In this document: one piece after another, positions 1 through 7,651 of the stretch
Layout of the letters: every line of letters starts with the position of its first letter
Numbering within the stretch: the first letter of the stretch is position 1
NCBI RefSeq assembly: GCF_000768355.1
Contig: NZ_AVPU01000003.1
Span: 1-64,000, forward strand
Direction of reading: 5' to 3'
Origin: Lysobacter daejeonensis GH1-9
Lineage (GTDB): Bacteria; Pseudomonadota; Gammaproteobacteria; Xanthomonadales; Xanthomonadaceae
DNA: 64,000 bases
The notes under the pieces: model-generated
Seen by the model: the letters and a program-made list of their open reading frames with translations, nothing else
Told to the model about the DNA's origin: nothing
Databases searched by the model: none
Translations under genes and position numbers: made by a program

Positions 1-285
1 GAACCCGATCAACCGATACGACTCATCCGTGTATGGGTGCTTTTCTAGCCATGTTTCGACAAAACTGGTGGTTTGGCCCTGCGGATTCATCAAGGCAACT
101 CCGGCGGCCATTGATATGCGACTGCCCAGTGCTCGGTAGACCACCTTGTGACATTCGTGCCATGTCTCCGGTGGTGGGGCCGTTGCGCACAGCTCAGGAA
201 ACTTGCTGCATACACCCTGTGCCAGCGCTGCTTGGCTGCAGGTAAGGGAACACGCCGCTGCAATGAAACGCCAAAAGACATTCAT
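1..285 (-). CDS. Secreted protein, 3' end outside window
   Basis: An open frame of 95 codons runs leftward from an ATG at 285 to the window edge without a stop, so the C terminus is missing. The N terminus (MNVFWRFIAAACSLTCSQAA...) is a Sec-type signal peptide with a likely cut after ALA near residue 22. The mature part starts QGVCSKFPELC and contains several cysteines and a segment reading VETWLEKHP. Cys residues plus a 'xxYLxxHP'-like segment recall Rap1a/Tai-type immunity proteins of type VI secretion amidases, but this resemblance is weak and no effector gene is visible. Function unknown; secretion is the well-supported part. Confidence 0.55.
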   Translation of the reverse strand, partial: MNVFWRFIAAACSLTCSQAALAQGVCSKFPELCATAPPPETWHECHKVVYRALGSRISMAAGVALMNPQGQTTSFVETWLEKHPYTDESYRLIGF

Positions 286-392
286 TTCGCTAATCCCTTT
301 TAGTTGAGCGACTTCAATTGCTTACAACGCAGGGCCTCAAGTGAACAGGCCTTGAAAATTTCGGTGGTTGCGGGACCGGGGGACGTTTACGG

Positions 393-530
393 CTGGCCAA
401 GCTGCAGCCGGGTGAGCTTCGCTAGCTGCATGGGTTTGGCGCCAAGAACGAGGTCTTCGCCCGTGGCATCCTGCGGGCGCTGCAGACGCACCCGCACATC
501 GTGCCTGAGCCGGCTCCGGCTCCGGCGGGC
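393..530 (+). pseudogene. C-terminal remnant of a Xanthomonadaceae hypothetical protein
   Basis: One frame reads LAKLQPGELR, then a TAG stop at 423-425, then LHGFGAKNEVFARGILRALQ followed by THPHIVPE and a Pro/Ala tail. The stretch looks like genuine protein (amphipathic helix, good codon bias), but there is no start codon with a ribosome site and the frame is interrupted. I recall Xanthomonadaceae hypothetical proteins with a 'LxxLGxKNExFxRxxLxxLxxNPxxxP' pattern, which fits. Read as the decayed end of such a gene; it lies just upstream of a terminator. Confidence 0.3.
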
Positions 531-552
531 CGACGCCGGCTGGCTGAACCCC

Positions 553-580
553 AAAGCCGCCTTCGGGCGGCTTTTCTTTT
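553..580 (+). terminator. Rho-independent terminator
   Basis: A perfect stem AAAGCCGCC / GGCGGCTTT with a TTCG loop is followed by a T-rich run. It follows the gene remnant at 393-530 and has a near copy at 1742-1769, with similar flanking sequence. Confidence 0.7.
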
Positions 581-793
581 GGGGGCTTGGGGTGGGGGCG
601 ATGGGTGCATCCGGTTGCCGGAGCCAATCACTACGCGGCGGGCCATACAGGCTAGGCGAAGGGGGGGGACGTCGGACCCACCGCGATTGCGGTGCCGCAT
701 GGCCACCCGCGAACTATGGAAACGCCGAGGAAGCCGGGGGGCTTTCCGTCACGAGGTTAAACTCACAACGGGCAATCAAACGGAGGTGATGAC

Positions 794-1696
794 GTGCAAC
801 GAACTGATAGTGCGGTGAGCGACCGGCCAGAAGGGGGGCATGCGGTTGTTGAAGCTGACAGGTCGTCGAACAGTTTGGAAGATCCGTCGAAAATGGACGC
901 GAAGAGCGGCTCGTCCACTCAGGGGGGCGTGGTTGCAAACGGTTCGAAACGCGTTCGCCTGACGGTGCTCCTGTCGGCACTTCTTGTGCCGGTCGCGTAC
1001 GTGTTTGGGCGATCCTATATTGAAGCTTGGATCAAGGCGCACGGTCTTCCTGTCGAAGCTTTCGCCATTTCAATCGAAGAGGCGTTGCTTGGTGCTTACA
1101 TTGGAATGCTGCAAGGCGCGACTCGACTCATCAGGATGGTGGTTCCCGATTCTGATCTTCTTTTGCCGGGATACATCGCGCTAATCGCGCTCTGCTTCCT
1201 TCTTGCCTATATTTGGATGTGGCTCTCAGGCGCCATCATTAGGACGACCACCACGCTTCTTCGACGGATGTTGAGGTTCGCTGGAGACAAGTTGCATGCA
1301 GATCGGTTTACCCTACTTCGTCAAAGGGTGGTGCCTGCGTTCTTTGCTGGCTACTTTGTCGCTTCATTACCCCTCGTAATAGTCGCGGGATTCGGTTACT
1401 TGGTTCTTTTGTCGATATTGCCCGCATTGGCTGGTTCCAAGATCGGCGAATTGGAGGGGCTGGACGCGAAGAATAGGGCGATGAGCGCAGTTGCTAGGGG
1501 GGAATTCAACCCTGAGCATCAGTTCGCGGAACTGGATGATCACGGAGGGGGGGCGACAGCCCTCGTCGTCAAATGCGGCGACCGGGGGTGTGGGGTAATG
1601 GGGAAGGCCGGTCCTGCTTTTGTGACTTGGGAGGGGATCAAGCGGATATCTGCGGGGGGGCCGTTTCCACCCGCACCCGCCGCCGCCCGGCGCTGA
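794..1696 (+). CDS. Hypothetical multi-pass membrane protein
   Basis: A 300-residue protein starting at GTG 794 behind a good ribosome site (GGAGGTGAT, 782-790). Residues 1-50 are polar and low complexity. Hydrophobic segments lie near 54-72, 125-145, 178-200 and 203-215, so three or four membrane passes. The basic loop between the second and third segments is probably cytoplasmic, and a C-terminal soluble part of about 80 residues carries two cysteines (VVKCGDRGCGV) and ends in a Pro/Ala tail. I recognise no family. The gene has noticeably more A/T-ending codons than its neighbours to the right, and sits between two copies of a repeated terminator block, which suggests acquisition by transfer. 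It could be an immunity or sensor protein, but nothing shows that directly. Confidence 0.6.
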   Translation: MQRTDSAVSDRPEGGHAVVEADRSSNSLEDPSKMDAKSGSSTQGGVVANGSKRVRLTVLLSALLVPVAYVFGRSYIEAWIKAHGLPVEAFAISIEEALLGAYIGMLQGATRLIRMVVPDSDLLLPGYIALIALCFLLAYIWMWLSGAIIRTTTTLLRRMLRFAGDKLHADRFTLLRQRVVPAFFAGYFVASLPLVIVAGFGYLVLLSILPALAGSKIGELEGLDAKNRAMSAVARGEFNPEHQFAELDDHGGGATALVVKCGDRGCGVMGKAGPAFVTWEGIKRISAGGPFPPAPAAARR

Positions 1697-1741
1697 CGCC
1701 AGAGCCGGCCCCGGTGGGCCGACGCCGGCACGCTGAACCTC

Positions 1742-1769
1742 AAAGCCGCCTGTGGGCGGCTTCTCTTTT
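1742..1769 (+). terminator. Rho-independent terminator
   Basis: The stem AAAGCCGCC / GGGCGGCTT with a short loop is followed by TCTTTT. It ends the transcript of the membrane protein gene at 794-1696 and is a diverged copy of the terminator at 553-580. Confidence 0.6.
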
Positions 1770-1785
1770 GGGGCGGGAGGGGGTG

Positions 1786-1871
1786 GATGGGGTCCGCGAC
1801 CCCATCACATGGGGGCGGCGACTGCCTCGATGGGGTGTGGGACCCCATCACATGGGGTCAGCGACTGCCTC
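1786..1871 (+). repeat. Two tandem 43-bp hairpin repeats
   Basis: Unit 1 is 1786-1828 and unit 2 is 1829-1871. Each begins with an inverted repeat (GATGGGGTC-CGC-GACCCCATC in unit 1, one arm slightly altered in unit 2), then ACATGGGG and a conserved GCGACTGCCTC end. A third diverged unit lies at 17340-17381. This is a REP-like dispersed intergenic repeat rather than a terminator, as no T-run follows. Confidence 0.7.
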
Positions 1872-2146
1872 GTTGGGCCGGGGGCCCTGTCGCAGCGGGT
1901 GTCAGAAATCTTGTGTGCGAGGCCCGTAGCCCGTCCAGCCTGGCCAATCCTCTTGGCCGGTCGACAGTGAACTGCACCGGTTGGATTCGATGCTTGACTA
2001 GGGATAGACTGGCCGCGGCGCCCGCCCTGCTTGCACACGAGCAAAAACAGGTCTGATCTCCATTTCTGATTCGACTTCTGGCCCGGCTGCCGGGGAGTTA
2101 AACGTGTGCGCCTGACCCGGATCGGCTTGGCCATCGAGGACGAGTC

Positions 2147-3262
2147 ATGACTATCAAAGAACAGGCCTACCGCGCACACGCGTTCCTCCGGGCACGCGGT
2201 GTCGCCTCACTCAAGCGCAGCCACGTCCACGAACTGCTAGCAGCCGCGGTGGGCTATTCCACCCACGCCGCGTTCCAGCACGACGCGACCTGGTGCGACA
2301 TGCCGTTTAGCGTCACCGGTATCGATCCCGACCTCAGCGCAATCAGAGCCCGCTGCCAAGATCTCGGCCTTCCAGCGGACGAGGGTGAGCAAATCGTCGA
2401 GGTGCTGCCGTTTTTTCTGCGGGACGCCGGCCACGCGCCGGTGCGGTTCGACGCCCTGATCGCGGCGATTGAGGGGTATGACGATGACCCCGACTGGCTC
2501 GAATGGGTTTGGCATGTAGTCGAGCCCAGGTACACGGCTTCGGGTCGCGACATTGAACACCAACGGGTACTTCGAGAAGGCTTGGAACAGGCGGCCGAGC
2601 GAGGGGTGTCGGCTGCGCACTTGGCCATCGCGAAGCTGCTGGAGGCCGAGGCGATGCTGTTTGGCGACGAAGAAGAACGGATGAGGAGGCAAGTAATGCG
2701 CGAGGGCACGTGGACAAGCCCGTTCGTGAGCTTTGCAGAGATTGAGGCCAACGGACTGCGCGTGTACGACAAGCACCGCCATCACCTGCTGGCCGCTGCG
2801 CGGGGCGGAAACATTCGCGCGCTCATGGAAACGGCCCAACGCTACGGCGATCCGGCGGTTCTGGAGCAGGCGCCCTCGGATGAAATGGATCCGATGGCCA
2901 TGGCTGAGATTGCTGCCGAGCATGACGATATAGAGAAGGTACGTTTTTGGCTGACGGTCGCAGCTCAGGAAGGCGACATCGGCGCAATGCGCGAGCTAAT
3001 CCTCGGATATGGTGAGCAAGGCGAGCAGGCTTGGGTGTGGATGCACCTGTCTCGACTGCTGGACGACGATCTGAGTCAGGACCGGTACGAGGCTATCAAT
3101 GAGGACGGCTCGCCCTACGACGATGACATAGGGGGGGCGGCTTACGTCGGCGGCTACGAGGGCATCAATTTGAAACCACTACCGAGTGAAGCGGATGCCG
3201 CTGCTCGGCAGATGGCGAGGCAGCTTTTCGCTCAGATCAACGCCGAATGCGGCCCAATCTGA
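2147..3262 (+). CDS. Sel1/TPR-like helical repeat protein
   Basis: A 371-residue acidic soluble protein starting at ATG 2147. Residues 5-40 (AHAFLRARGVASLKRSHVHE followed by LLAAAVGYSTHAAFQ) form a short helical module that I recall at the N terminus of other Xanthomonas and Pseudomonas hypothetical proteins. The centre contains helical repeats with Sel1/TPR character: AAERGVSAAHLAIAKLLEAE, AARGGNIRALMETAQRYGDP and AAQEGDIGAMRELILGYGEQ. There is no signal peptide or membrane segment, so it is probably a cytoplasmic protein-protein interaction factor. It stands alone behind the tandem repeats at 1786-1871. The role is not known. Confidence 0.7.
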   Translation: MTIKEQAYRAHAFLRARGVASLKRSHVHELLAAAVGYSTHAAFQHDATWCDMPFSVTGIDPDLSAIRARCQDLGLPADEGEQIVEVLPFFLRDAGHAPVRFDALIAAIEGYDDDPDWLEWVWHVVEPRYTASGRDIEHQRVLREGLEQAAERGVSAAHLAIAKLLEAEAMLFGDEEERMRRQVMREGTWTSPFVSFAEIEANGLRVYDKHRHHLLAAARGGNIRALMETAQRYGDPAVLEQAPSDEMDPMAMAEIAAEHDDIEKVRFWLTVAAQEGDIGAMRELILGYGEQGEQAWVWMHLSRLLDDDLSQDRYEAINEDGSPYDDDIGGAAYVGGYEGINLKPLPSEADAAARQMARQLFAQINAECGPI

Positions 3263-3468
3263 CAACGCCGCTGCACAGAGCCCTGGGGACGCCGGCAAAC
3301 GCCGGCGTTCCCCTGCCGAGACTGGACCACTTCGCGGGCACCTACATCGATCACTGCGCGAAAGGTGCGTCCGCTAGCACGGTCACTGAGGCGGAAATGC
3401 GCGAGCAACAACGCGGGGCTGACGAGGCCATCAAGGTCATCGAGGCCACAACACCTGAGGTGAGATAA
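3247..3468 (+). CDS. Possible small hypothetical protein
   Basis: A 73-codon frame that overlaps the last 16 bases of the preceding gene in another frame. It contains plausible protein such as FAGTYIDHCAKG and ends with a charged helix. No convincing ribosome site is visible because the start lies inside the upstream coding region. It may be a translationally coupled small gene, or the tail of a decayed one. Confidence 0.25.
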   Translation: MRPNLTTPLHRALGTPANAGVPLPRLDHFAGTYIDHCAKGASASTVTEAEMREQQRGADEAIKVIEATTPEVR

Positions 3469-3589
3469 CCCCGCATCTTTTCGCCGCGGATGCGTGAAGT
3501 AGCAGTTTTCGCGCGATGAAGTAGTGCTTTTGGATGAGACACGCTTCACAGCTTTTATGCCTATCCCAACCTCAGCTGAAGCTCAGGTC

Positions 3590-3617
3590 ATGACTTAGGC
3601 AAAAACGCCGTTATATT
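3590..3617 (+). promoter_or_regulatory. Probable promoter of the Lpp-like gene
   Basis: A TATATT -10 box (3612-3617) lies about 30 bases before the ATG at 3647. A weak -35 candidate ATGACT (3590-3595) sits 16 bases upstream of it. The ribosome site AAAGGAGA follows at 3634-3641. The region from 3469 is unusually A/T-rich for this window. Confidence 0.4.
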
Positions 3618-3646
3618 CCCGGCACCACAAACAAAGGAGAGTTGGC

Positions 3647-3916
3647 ATGTTTTTGACCAAGCAGCATCTCGTGATGGCGCGTACGCTCGGCGTGGCTATC
3701 GTCGCCACCGTAGGCCTTTCCGCGTGCGCCACCTACAAGGACGAGTTTGCCGGGATCAACTCGCGCTTGGATCAGCTCGACGCGAAGGTGCAGAGCGCGG
3801 CCCAGAGCGCCGACGCCGCCAATCAGTCGGCGCAGCAGGCCAACCAGCGCCTGGATCAGATGGAAAGCCGCGTCCAGTCGCTCGAGTCGGCGCCGACCCG
3901 CGTGCCGCGCGGTTAA
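3647..3916 (+). CDS. Lpp/OprI-type alanine-zipper lipoprotein
   Basis: An 89-residue lipoprotein. The N terminus has a signal peptide with a lipobox LSAC, so lipidation falls on the cysteine near residue 27. The mature part is one long coiled-coil helix with heptads rich in Ala, Gln, Asp and Ser (INSRLDQLDAKVQSAAQSAD and QRLDQMESRVQSLES). This is the hallmark of Lpp/OprI murein lipoproteins that trimerise and link or space the outer membrane and peptidoglycan. The C terminus ends RVPRG and lacks the terminal lysine used by E. coli Lpp for covalent attachment to murein. The gene has its own promoter, a strong ribosome site and a terminator, as expected for an abundant structural protein. An L,D-transpeptidase lies directly downstream. 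Confidence 0.85.
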   Translation: MFLTKQHLVMARTLGVAIVATVGLSACATYKDEFAGINSRLDQLDAKVQSAAQSADAANQSAQQANQRLDQMESRVQSLESAPTRVPRG

Positions 3917-3934
3917 TCGCTCTTGAAGCATGAC

Positions 3935-3964
3935 CCGGTGGCCTTTGCGGGCCACCGGGGTTTT
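3935..3964 (+). terminator. Rho-independent terminator after the Lpp-like gene
   Basis: The stem CCGGTGGCC / GGCCACCGG with a short loop is followed by GGTTTT. It lies 19 bases after the stop codon of the lipoprotein gene. Confidence 0.85.
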
Positions 3965-4075
3965 CACTACTGAGTCATCGTTCCAGGGAACTACCCCATC
4001 AATACGTGCATACACCCTGCGATCCGGGCCGCTTATGGCGCGCTGGCGCTGGCGCTGGCATTCGCGAGCATCGGC

Positions 4076-4726
4076 GTGGCCAACGCCGAGGACGCCGCCG
4101 CGCAACCGGCCGCCGCGGTCGACCAGCTGCCGCAAGACCAGGATGTTTCCAGCACGGTGATTGAACTTGCAGGCTGGGTTGTCGCCGCCAAGGACAGCCA
4201 AGGCTATCCGTTTGCGGTCATCGACAAGGCCGCCGCACAGATCCTGGTGTTCGGTGGCGACGGCCGGCTTCGTGGTGCGGCACCTGGGCTCTTTGGCTCG
4301 GCGGTCGGCGATCATTCGGCCCCCGGCATCGCCGGCCTCGCGCTTCGCGAGATTCCGGGCAGGGATCGCACGACGCCTGCGGGTCGTTTTGTGGGCGGTT
4401 TCGGTCCGTCAATCGACGCTGGGCGCGTGCTGTGGGTGGACTACGATTCAGCGGTCTCCATCCACCCCACCGCTAACGTCCCGGCCGAGAAACGCGCCGA
4501 ACGCCTTGCATCGCCTTCGCCGGACGACAACCGCGTCACGCATGGCTGCATCAACGTCTCGCCCGAGTTTTACGAGCAGGTCATCCGTCCGACGTTCGAG
4601 CGGGGCGGGGTGTTCTACGTCTTGCCGGATGAGGCGTCGATAGCGGAGACCTTCCCGGAGTTCGCGCAAAGTCGCACGACTACGAAACGCAAGGGTTGGA
4701 GACGCGCAGGGCGCGCGCGCAAATAG
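4076..4726 (+). CDS. L,D-transpeptidase-like protein (start uncertain)
   Basis: The C-terminal half carries the YkuD-type active site RVTHGCINVS, with the nucleophilic Cys at residue 158 counted from the GTG at 4076. These enzymes make 3-3 crosslinks in peptidoglycan or attach lipoproteins to it. The frame is open from the stop at 3971 and contains a good signal peptide upstream of 4076 (AAYGALALALAFASIGVANA), so 4076 is too late to be the true start. No ATG, GTG or TTG exists between 3971 and 4076. An ATC at 3998, eight bases after AGGGAA, would give a classical signal peptide of the form xNTCIHPAIR. Coordinates use the first canonical start only. The substrate could include the lipoprotein encoded just upstream, although that protein lacks a terminal Lys. 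Confidence 0.8.
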   Translation: MANAEDAAAQPAAAVDQLPQDQDVSSTVIELAGWVVAAKDSQGYPFAVIDKAAAQILVFGGDGRLRGAAPGLFGSAVGDHSAPGIAGLALREIPGRDRTTPAGRFVGGFGPSIDAGRVLWVDYDSAVSIHPTANVPAEKRAERLASPSPDDNRVTHGCINVSPEFYEQVIRPTFERGGVFYVLPDEASIAETFPEFAQSRTTTKRKGWRRAGRARK

Positions 4727-4755
4727 TTGGTTGGCAATGCGAGGCGCGTCAGCAG

Positions 4756-5721
4756 CTAGGCATCCAACTCGTCTGCTGCATCCTCGTCCGGCCCCCGCCA
4801 CCATGTGAATCCATGTTCCACCTTCGGTGGTTCATGGTCCGGGCTCTCGATACCGTCGAGGTGGCGACCGGGCCCGCGCGACACCCATTCCTTGAGCAGG
4901 CGGCTCACCGCGGCCTTGCTCTGCGACCCGATGCCCAGGTTGCGCTCGCTTTCCCAGTCCAGCGATTCGGTGGCCTCATCGTCGTGACGATGCGGAGTGC
5001 CGTAGCTACAGCGCAGGCAGTAGTGGGAAATGGAACCGGTCCAATCCTCCGTGTAGCCGATGCCGGGTAGCGTGGCATTCCTGAGATCTTCGATATCGGC
5101 AGGCGAGTCGCAGCGGACGAAAGCCACATAAGTGCGGTAGTCGGACGGCGCCAGCCGCGCGAGGCCGTTGAACACTGGCACGACGCCGCCTTCGATCCGG
5201 CGCTCGCCGGTCTTGGCTCCATCGTGCAGCACGATGTCGAACAGCCGGTGCCCGCTCTCTGGCAGCGGCACATTCAGTAACCGGGCCCGTACCACGTCGA
5301 TGCGCCGTGCGAACACCGTCTCACCCTCGGCCCACGGGTTGAGGCGGATGCTGACCAGCCCGAAGTCGCCCTCGATGGGACCTTCGCCTTCCGGAATCCC
5401 GATACCGCACTGGGTCCACTGTCGCCGTGCTTCCGCCCAGTCGCCCAGCGCGGTGGCCGCGATGCCGGCATTCCACGCGGACGACTCGTCGAACTCCTCG
5501 TCCAACTGCTGCGAGCGCAGGTTGTGGTGCAACGACTCCTGCCAGTCCAGCTGGTACTTGTGGCTCAGGCCAAGCATGTAGTGGAAGTGGGCGGTGGTCG
5601 GTTCCTGTTCCACCAGCTTGCCGAAGAGCCGGGACGCTTCCTGCAGGTCGCCACGGTCGAATGCCTGATAGGCGTCCTTTTCCAAGGACTGCGCAGCGGA
5701 CGTTTCTGGGCTCGGGGTCAT
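4756..5721 (-). CDS. TPR-containing hypothetical protein
   Basis: A 321-residue soluble acidic protein. Residues 10-110 form about three tetratricopeptide-type helical pairs (AYQAFDRGDLQEASRLFGKL, HFHYMLGLSHKYQLDWQESL, NAGIAATALGDWAEARRQW). The remainder is a globular domain of unknown type with a CLRCSYG motif and conserved-looking Trp and His residues (HRHDDE). No signal peptide is present. The gene is monocistronic and faces the L,D-transpeptidase gene. I cannot assign a function; an interaction scaffold or toxin-immunity type protein is possible. Confidence 0.65.
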   Translation of the reverse strand: MTPSPETSAAQSLEKDAYQAFDRGDLQEASRLFGKLVEQEPTTAHFHYMLGLSHKYQLDWQESLHHNLRSQQLDEEFDESSAWNAGIAATALGDWAEARRQWTQCGIGIPEGEGPIEGDFGLVSIRLNPWAEGETVFARRIDVVRARLLNVPLPESGHRLFDIVLHDGAKTGERRIEGGVVPVFNGLARLAPSDYRTYVAFVRCDSPADIEDLRNATLPGIGYTEDWTGSISHYCLRCSYGTPHRHDDEATESLDWESERNLGIGSQSKAAVSRLLKEWVSRGPGRHLDGIESPDHEPPKVEHGFTWWRGPDEDAADELDA

Positions 5722-5919
5722 GTGAGGCTTCGAGAGGGGACGTGCCGAAGGATAGGGGAGTCCGGTTGCTCAGGGGAGCGCCGCGCCGGTGGAGGGCCAG
5801 CCCCTGCGCGATGGCGCCGACCGCAGACAGCAGCAGCCAGGCCGAGACCGGGCGCCGCAGGAACAGCGTGGACGGTTCCAGCGCCTGACGCGGTGCCATG
5901 GGCATCGCATCGCTGCCTG

Positions 5920-6636
5920 CTAGCCGCCGACGATCAATGCATCCGTGATGACGTAGTGCTCAGGGCCGTAATCGATGATGGTGTTGTCGCTGCTGCGCGT
6001 CGCCTTGAAGGTGTATCCCGAGGCGCCATCGGCCTGGCTGCCATCGGCACCGATCGCGGTGGTGGCGCGGAACGAAATCACCCGCTTGCGGCCATCGGGC
6101 CGGGTGATCTCCACGGTGGTGAACTGGTCGGGGGCCTGTGCCCGTATCACGCCTGCCTCGCAGGTGGCCATCGTCCTGCCGCCGTCCGCCGAGCACGGTA
6201 GCGAAGTGGTGGCATGGAACGCGGTGCCGGGCACCAGCGCGTCTGTCGTCCCTTCCACCGGCTGGGAGGCGGGAGGAACTGCGCGGGGGACGGAGACCAC
6301 GGTGGCCCCCTCGATGGTGGCGACGACCTTGCCGCCGAGCGCTGCGGCCGACGCGGCATCGGGGCAGCCGACCAGGTCGGCGCTGTCGTCCAGCCATTGC
6401 AAGGTTGCCTCGCTCTCGCCGAGCCTGAGGCAGGGCGAGCCCGCCGTCGGGTACCCGTTCCCGAACGGCGCCAGCGAGGCGGGGATCGCGGACAGCGCGG
6501 GGGCCGCAGCGGGCGTGGCATTCGTGGCGGACGCGGGGGGCGCGGGCTGCGGTGCGGCGTCGGTCGCGGTTGGTTCGACACGTTGGCAGGCGCTCAGCAG
6601 GCCAACGCACAGCAAGGCGGGGATCATGGCGTTCAT
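5920..6636 (-). CDS. Putative lipoprotein
   Basis: A 238-residue lipoprotein. The start MNAMIPALLCVGLLSAC gives a short n-region, a hydrophobic core and the lipobox LLSAC; an ATG 24 bases upstream would add a basic extension and fits less well. A Pro/Ala linker of about 40 residues follows, then a domain with three or four cysteines and a beta-rich C terminus (RKRVISFRATTAIGADGSQA). Probably anchored in the outer membrane. The family is not recognised. It is divergent from the small membrane protein gene at 6943. Confidence 0.65.
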   Translation of the reverse strand: MNAMIPALLCVGLLSACQRVEPTATDAAPQPAPPASATNATPAAAPALSAIPASLAPFGNGYPTAGSPCLRLGESEATLQWLDDSADLVGCPDAASAAALGGKVVATIEGATVVSVPRAVPPASQPVEGTTDALVPGTAFHATTSLPCSADGGRTMATCEAGVIRAQAPDQFTTVEITRPDGRKRVISFRATTAIGADGSQADGASGYTFKATRSSDNTIIDYGPEHYVITDALIVGG

Positions 6637-6942
6637 GCGGCGTCTCCGGTGACAGGACACGAGGATGCGGGCTGGGTGATGCGTGTATGCGGCAAACCGT
6701 GTCGCGTAGACAGGTTCGCGGGATCGAGCCGCGGCCGGGCCGACACGGCGATGCTACACCCGGCGCCGCAGCCCATTGCCCGGGACGACCGACGGGCTGA
6801 TTTCGACACGTCGCGCCGGGTCGGCGCTTCTGCGCGAGGCACACGCCTGCCTTGACTTCACCCCGCGACGCGCGCATACGGGAACCGGGCCGCGAGGGCG
6901 GGAACGCCTCGGGCATCAACATGCCAACCGTGCAGGTGTCCC

Positions 6943-7221
6943 ATGACTCCGATCGTGCTTTTCACGCTGGTTGCCGTGGTCGCCGCCGCGGTGGGCGTCA
7001 CCCTCTTCCTTGCGGGACGCCGGCGCGGCGTGCGGGTGGCGAAATGGGTGGGCGTCGCATGGCTTGCCTATGCGGCCTACGAGGTGGCGGTGCAGGTGGC
7101 GACACCCGATGCGAACATCCGGGTCGACTTGCTCCTCTTCTATCCCGTGCTGGTGCTGGGGCTCATCTGGTCCCTCGTCGCGCTTGCCCGGCGCGGCCAT
7201 CCAGCGAACCGGACGTCATGA
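6943..7221 (+). CDS. Small inner-membrane protein
   Basis: A 92-residue protein with three predicted membrane helices: residues 3-25 (TPIVLFTLVAVVAAAVGVTL), 34-52 (VAKWVGVAWLAYAAYEVAV) and 63-83. Basic residues between the first two helices (GRRRGVRVAK) suggest that loop is cytoplasmic. The stop overlaps the start of the next gene (ATGA at 7218-7221), so the two are translationally coupled. Function unknown. Confidence 0.65.
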   Translation: MTPIVLFTLVAVVAAAVGVTLFLAGRRRGVRVAKWVGVAWLAYAAYEVAVQVATPDANIRVDLLLFYPVLVLGLIWSLVALARRGHPANRTS

Positions 7222-7625
7222 CGTCTGCATGGCGGGTCAGCGTACGCCTCGCGTGCGTTGTCGCGCTGGCCGGCTGCGCCAGCGGCGTCGTGTCGGAGCC
7301 TGCGCAGTCGCCGCCGCTCGACGCGCCGGCCGACATGGCGCCGGACTTCGTGGCCGTCATCCATTCGCCCGATTGGAAGGTGAGCATCGCGGGCAAGCGC
7401 GTGATGCTGCTCGGCCCGCAGGGCACGCGTGAATTGGCGCTGGAATCGAACGATGTCCTGTTCGATGGCCGGAACGTCGTCGCGACGGACGCGCTCGGGA
7501 GGGTGGAGGTCAGGGTGACGCCGCGTTTGTGCCAGGACGCGACGTCGGGAGCGTGGCTCCCCTACACGGCGCGGGTGACGGTGGACCGGGGCCAGCCGGC
7601 GCTCGGCTGCGCGCGCGATCCGTAG
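7218..7625 (+). CDS. Small lipoprotein, COG3650-like C-terminal domain
   Basis: A 135-residue lipoprotein starting at ATG 7218 inside the ATGA overlap with the upstream membrane protein gene. The signal peptide ends in the lipobox LAGC (VALAGCASG). The C-terminal half contains RLCQDATSGAWLPYTARVTV and ends LGCARDP. This resembles the 'CxDxMSGxxYPxxVxV...LxGC' pattern of COG3650-type periplasmic proteins, with Met replaced. The two cysteines of that pattern are present and could form a disulfide. Role in the envelope unknown; co-expression with the small membrane protein is likely. Confidence 0.7.
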   Translation: MTSAWRVSVRLACVVALAGCASGVVSEPAQSPPLDAPADMAPDFVAVIHSPDWKVSIAGKRVMLLGPQGTRELALESNDVLFDGRNVVATDALGRVEVRVTPRLCQDATSGAWLPYTARVTVDRGQPALGCARDP

Positions 7626-7651
7626 AACGCGCACGCAGCGACAGGGTCCGG

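Noticed and set aside
5722-5905. Minus-strand frame before the TPR gene with a hydrophobic stretch (PVSAWLLLSAVGAIAQGLAL)
   Set aside because: It continues into the TPR gene in another frame, has no ribosome site and no stop of its own before that gene. It may be a vestige of a membrane protein, but support is too thin to list.
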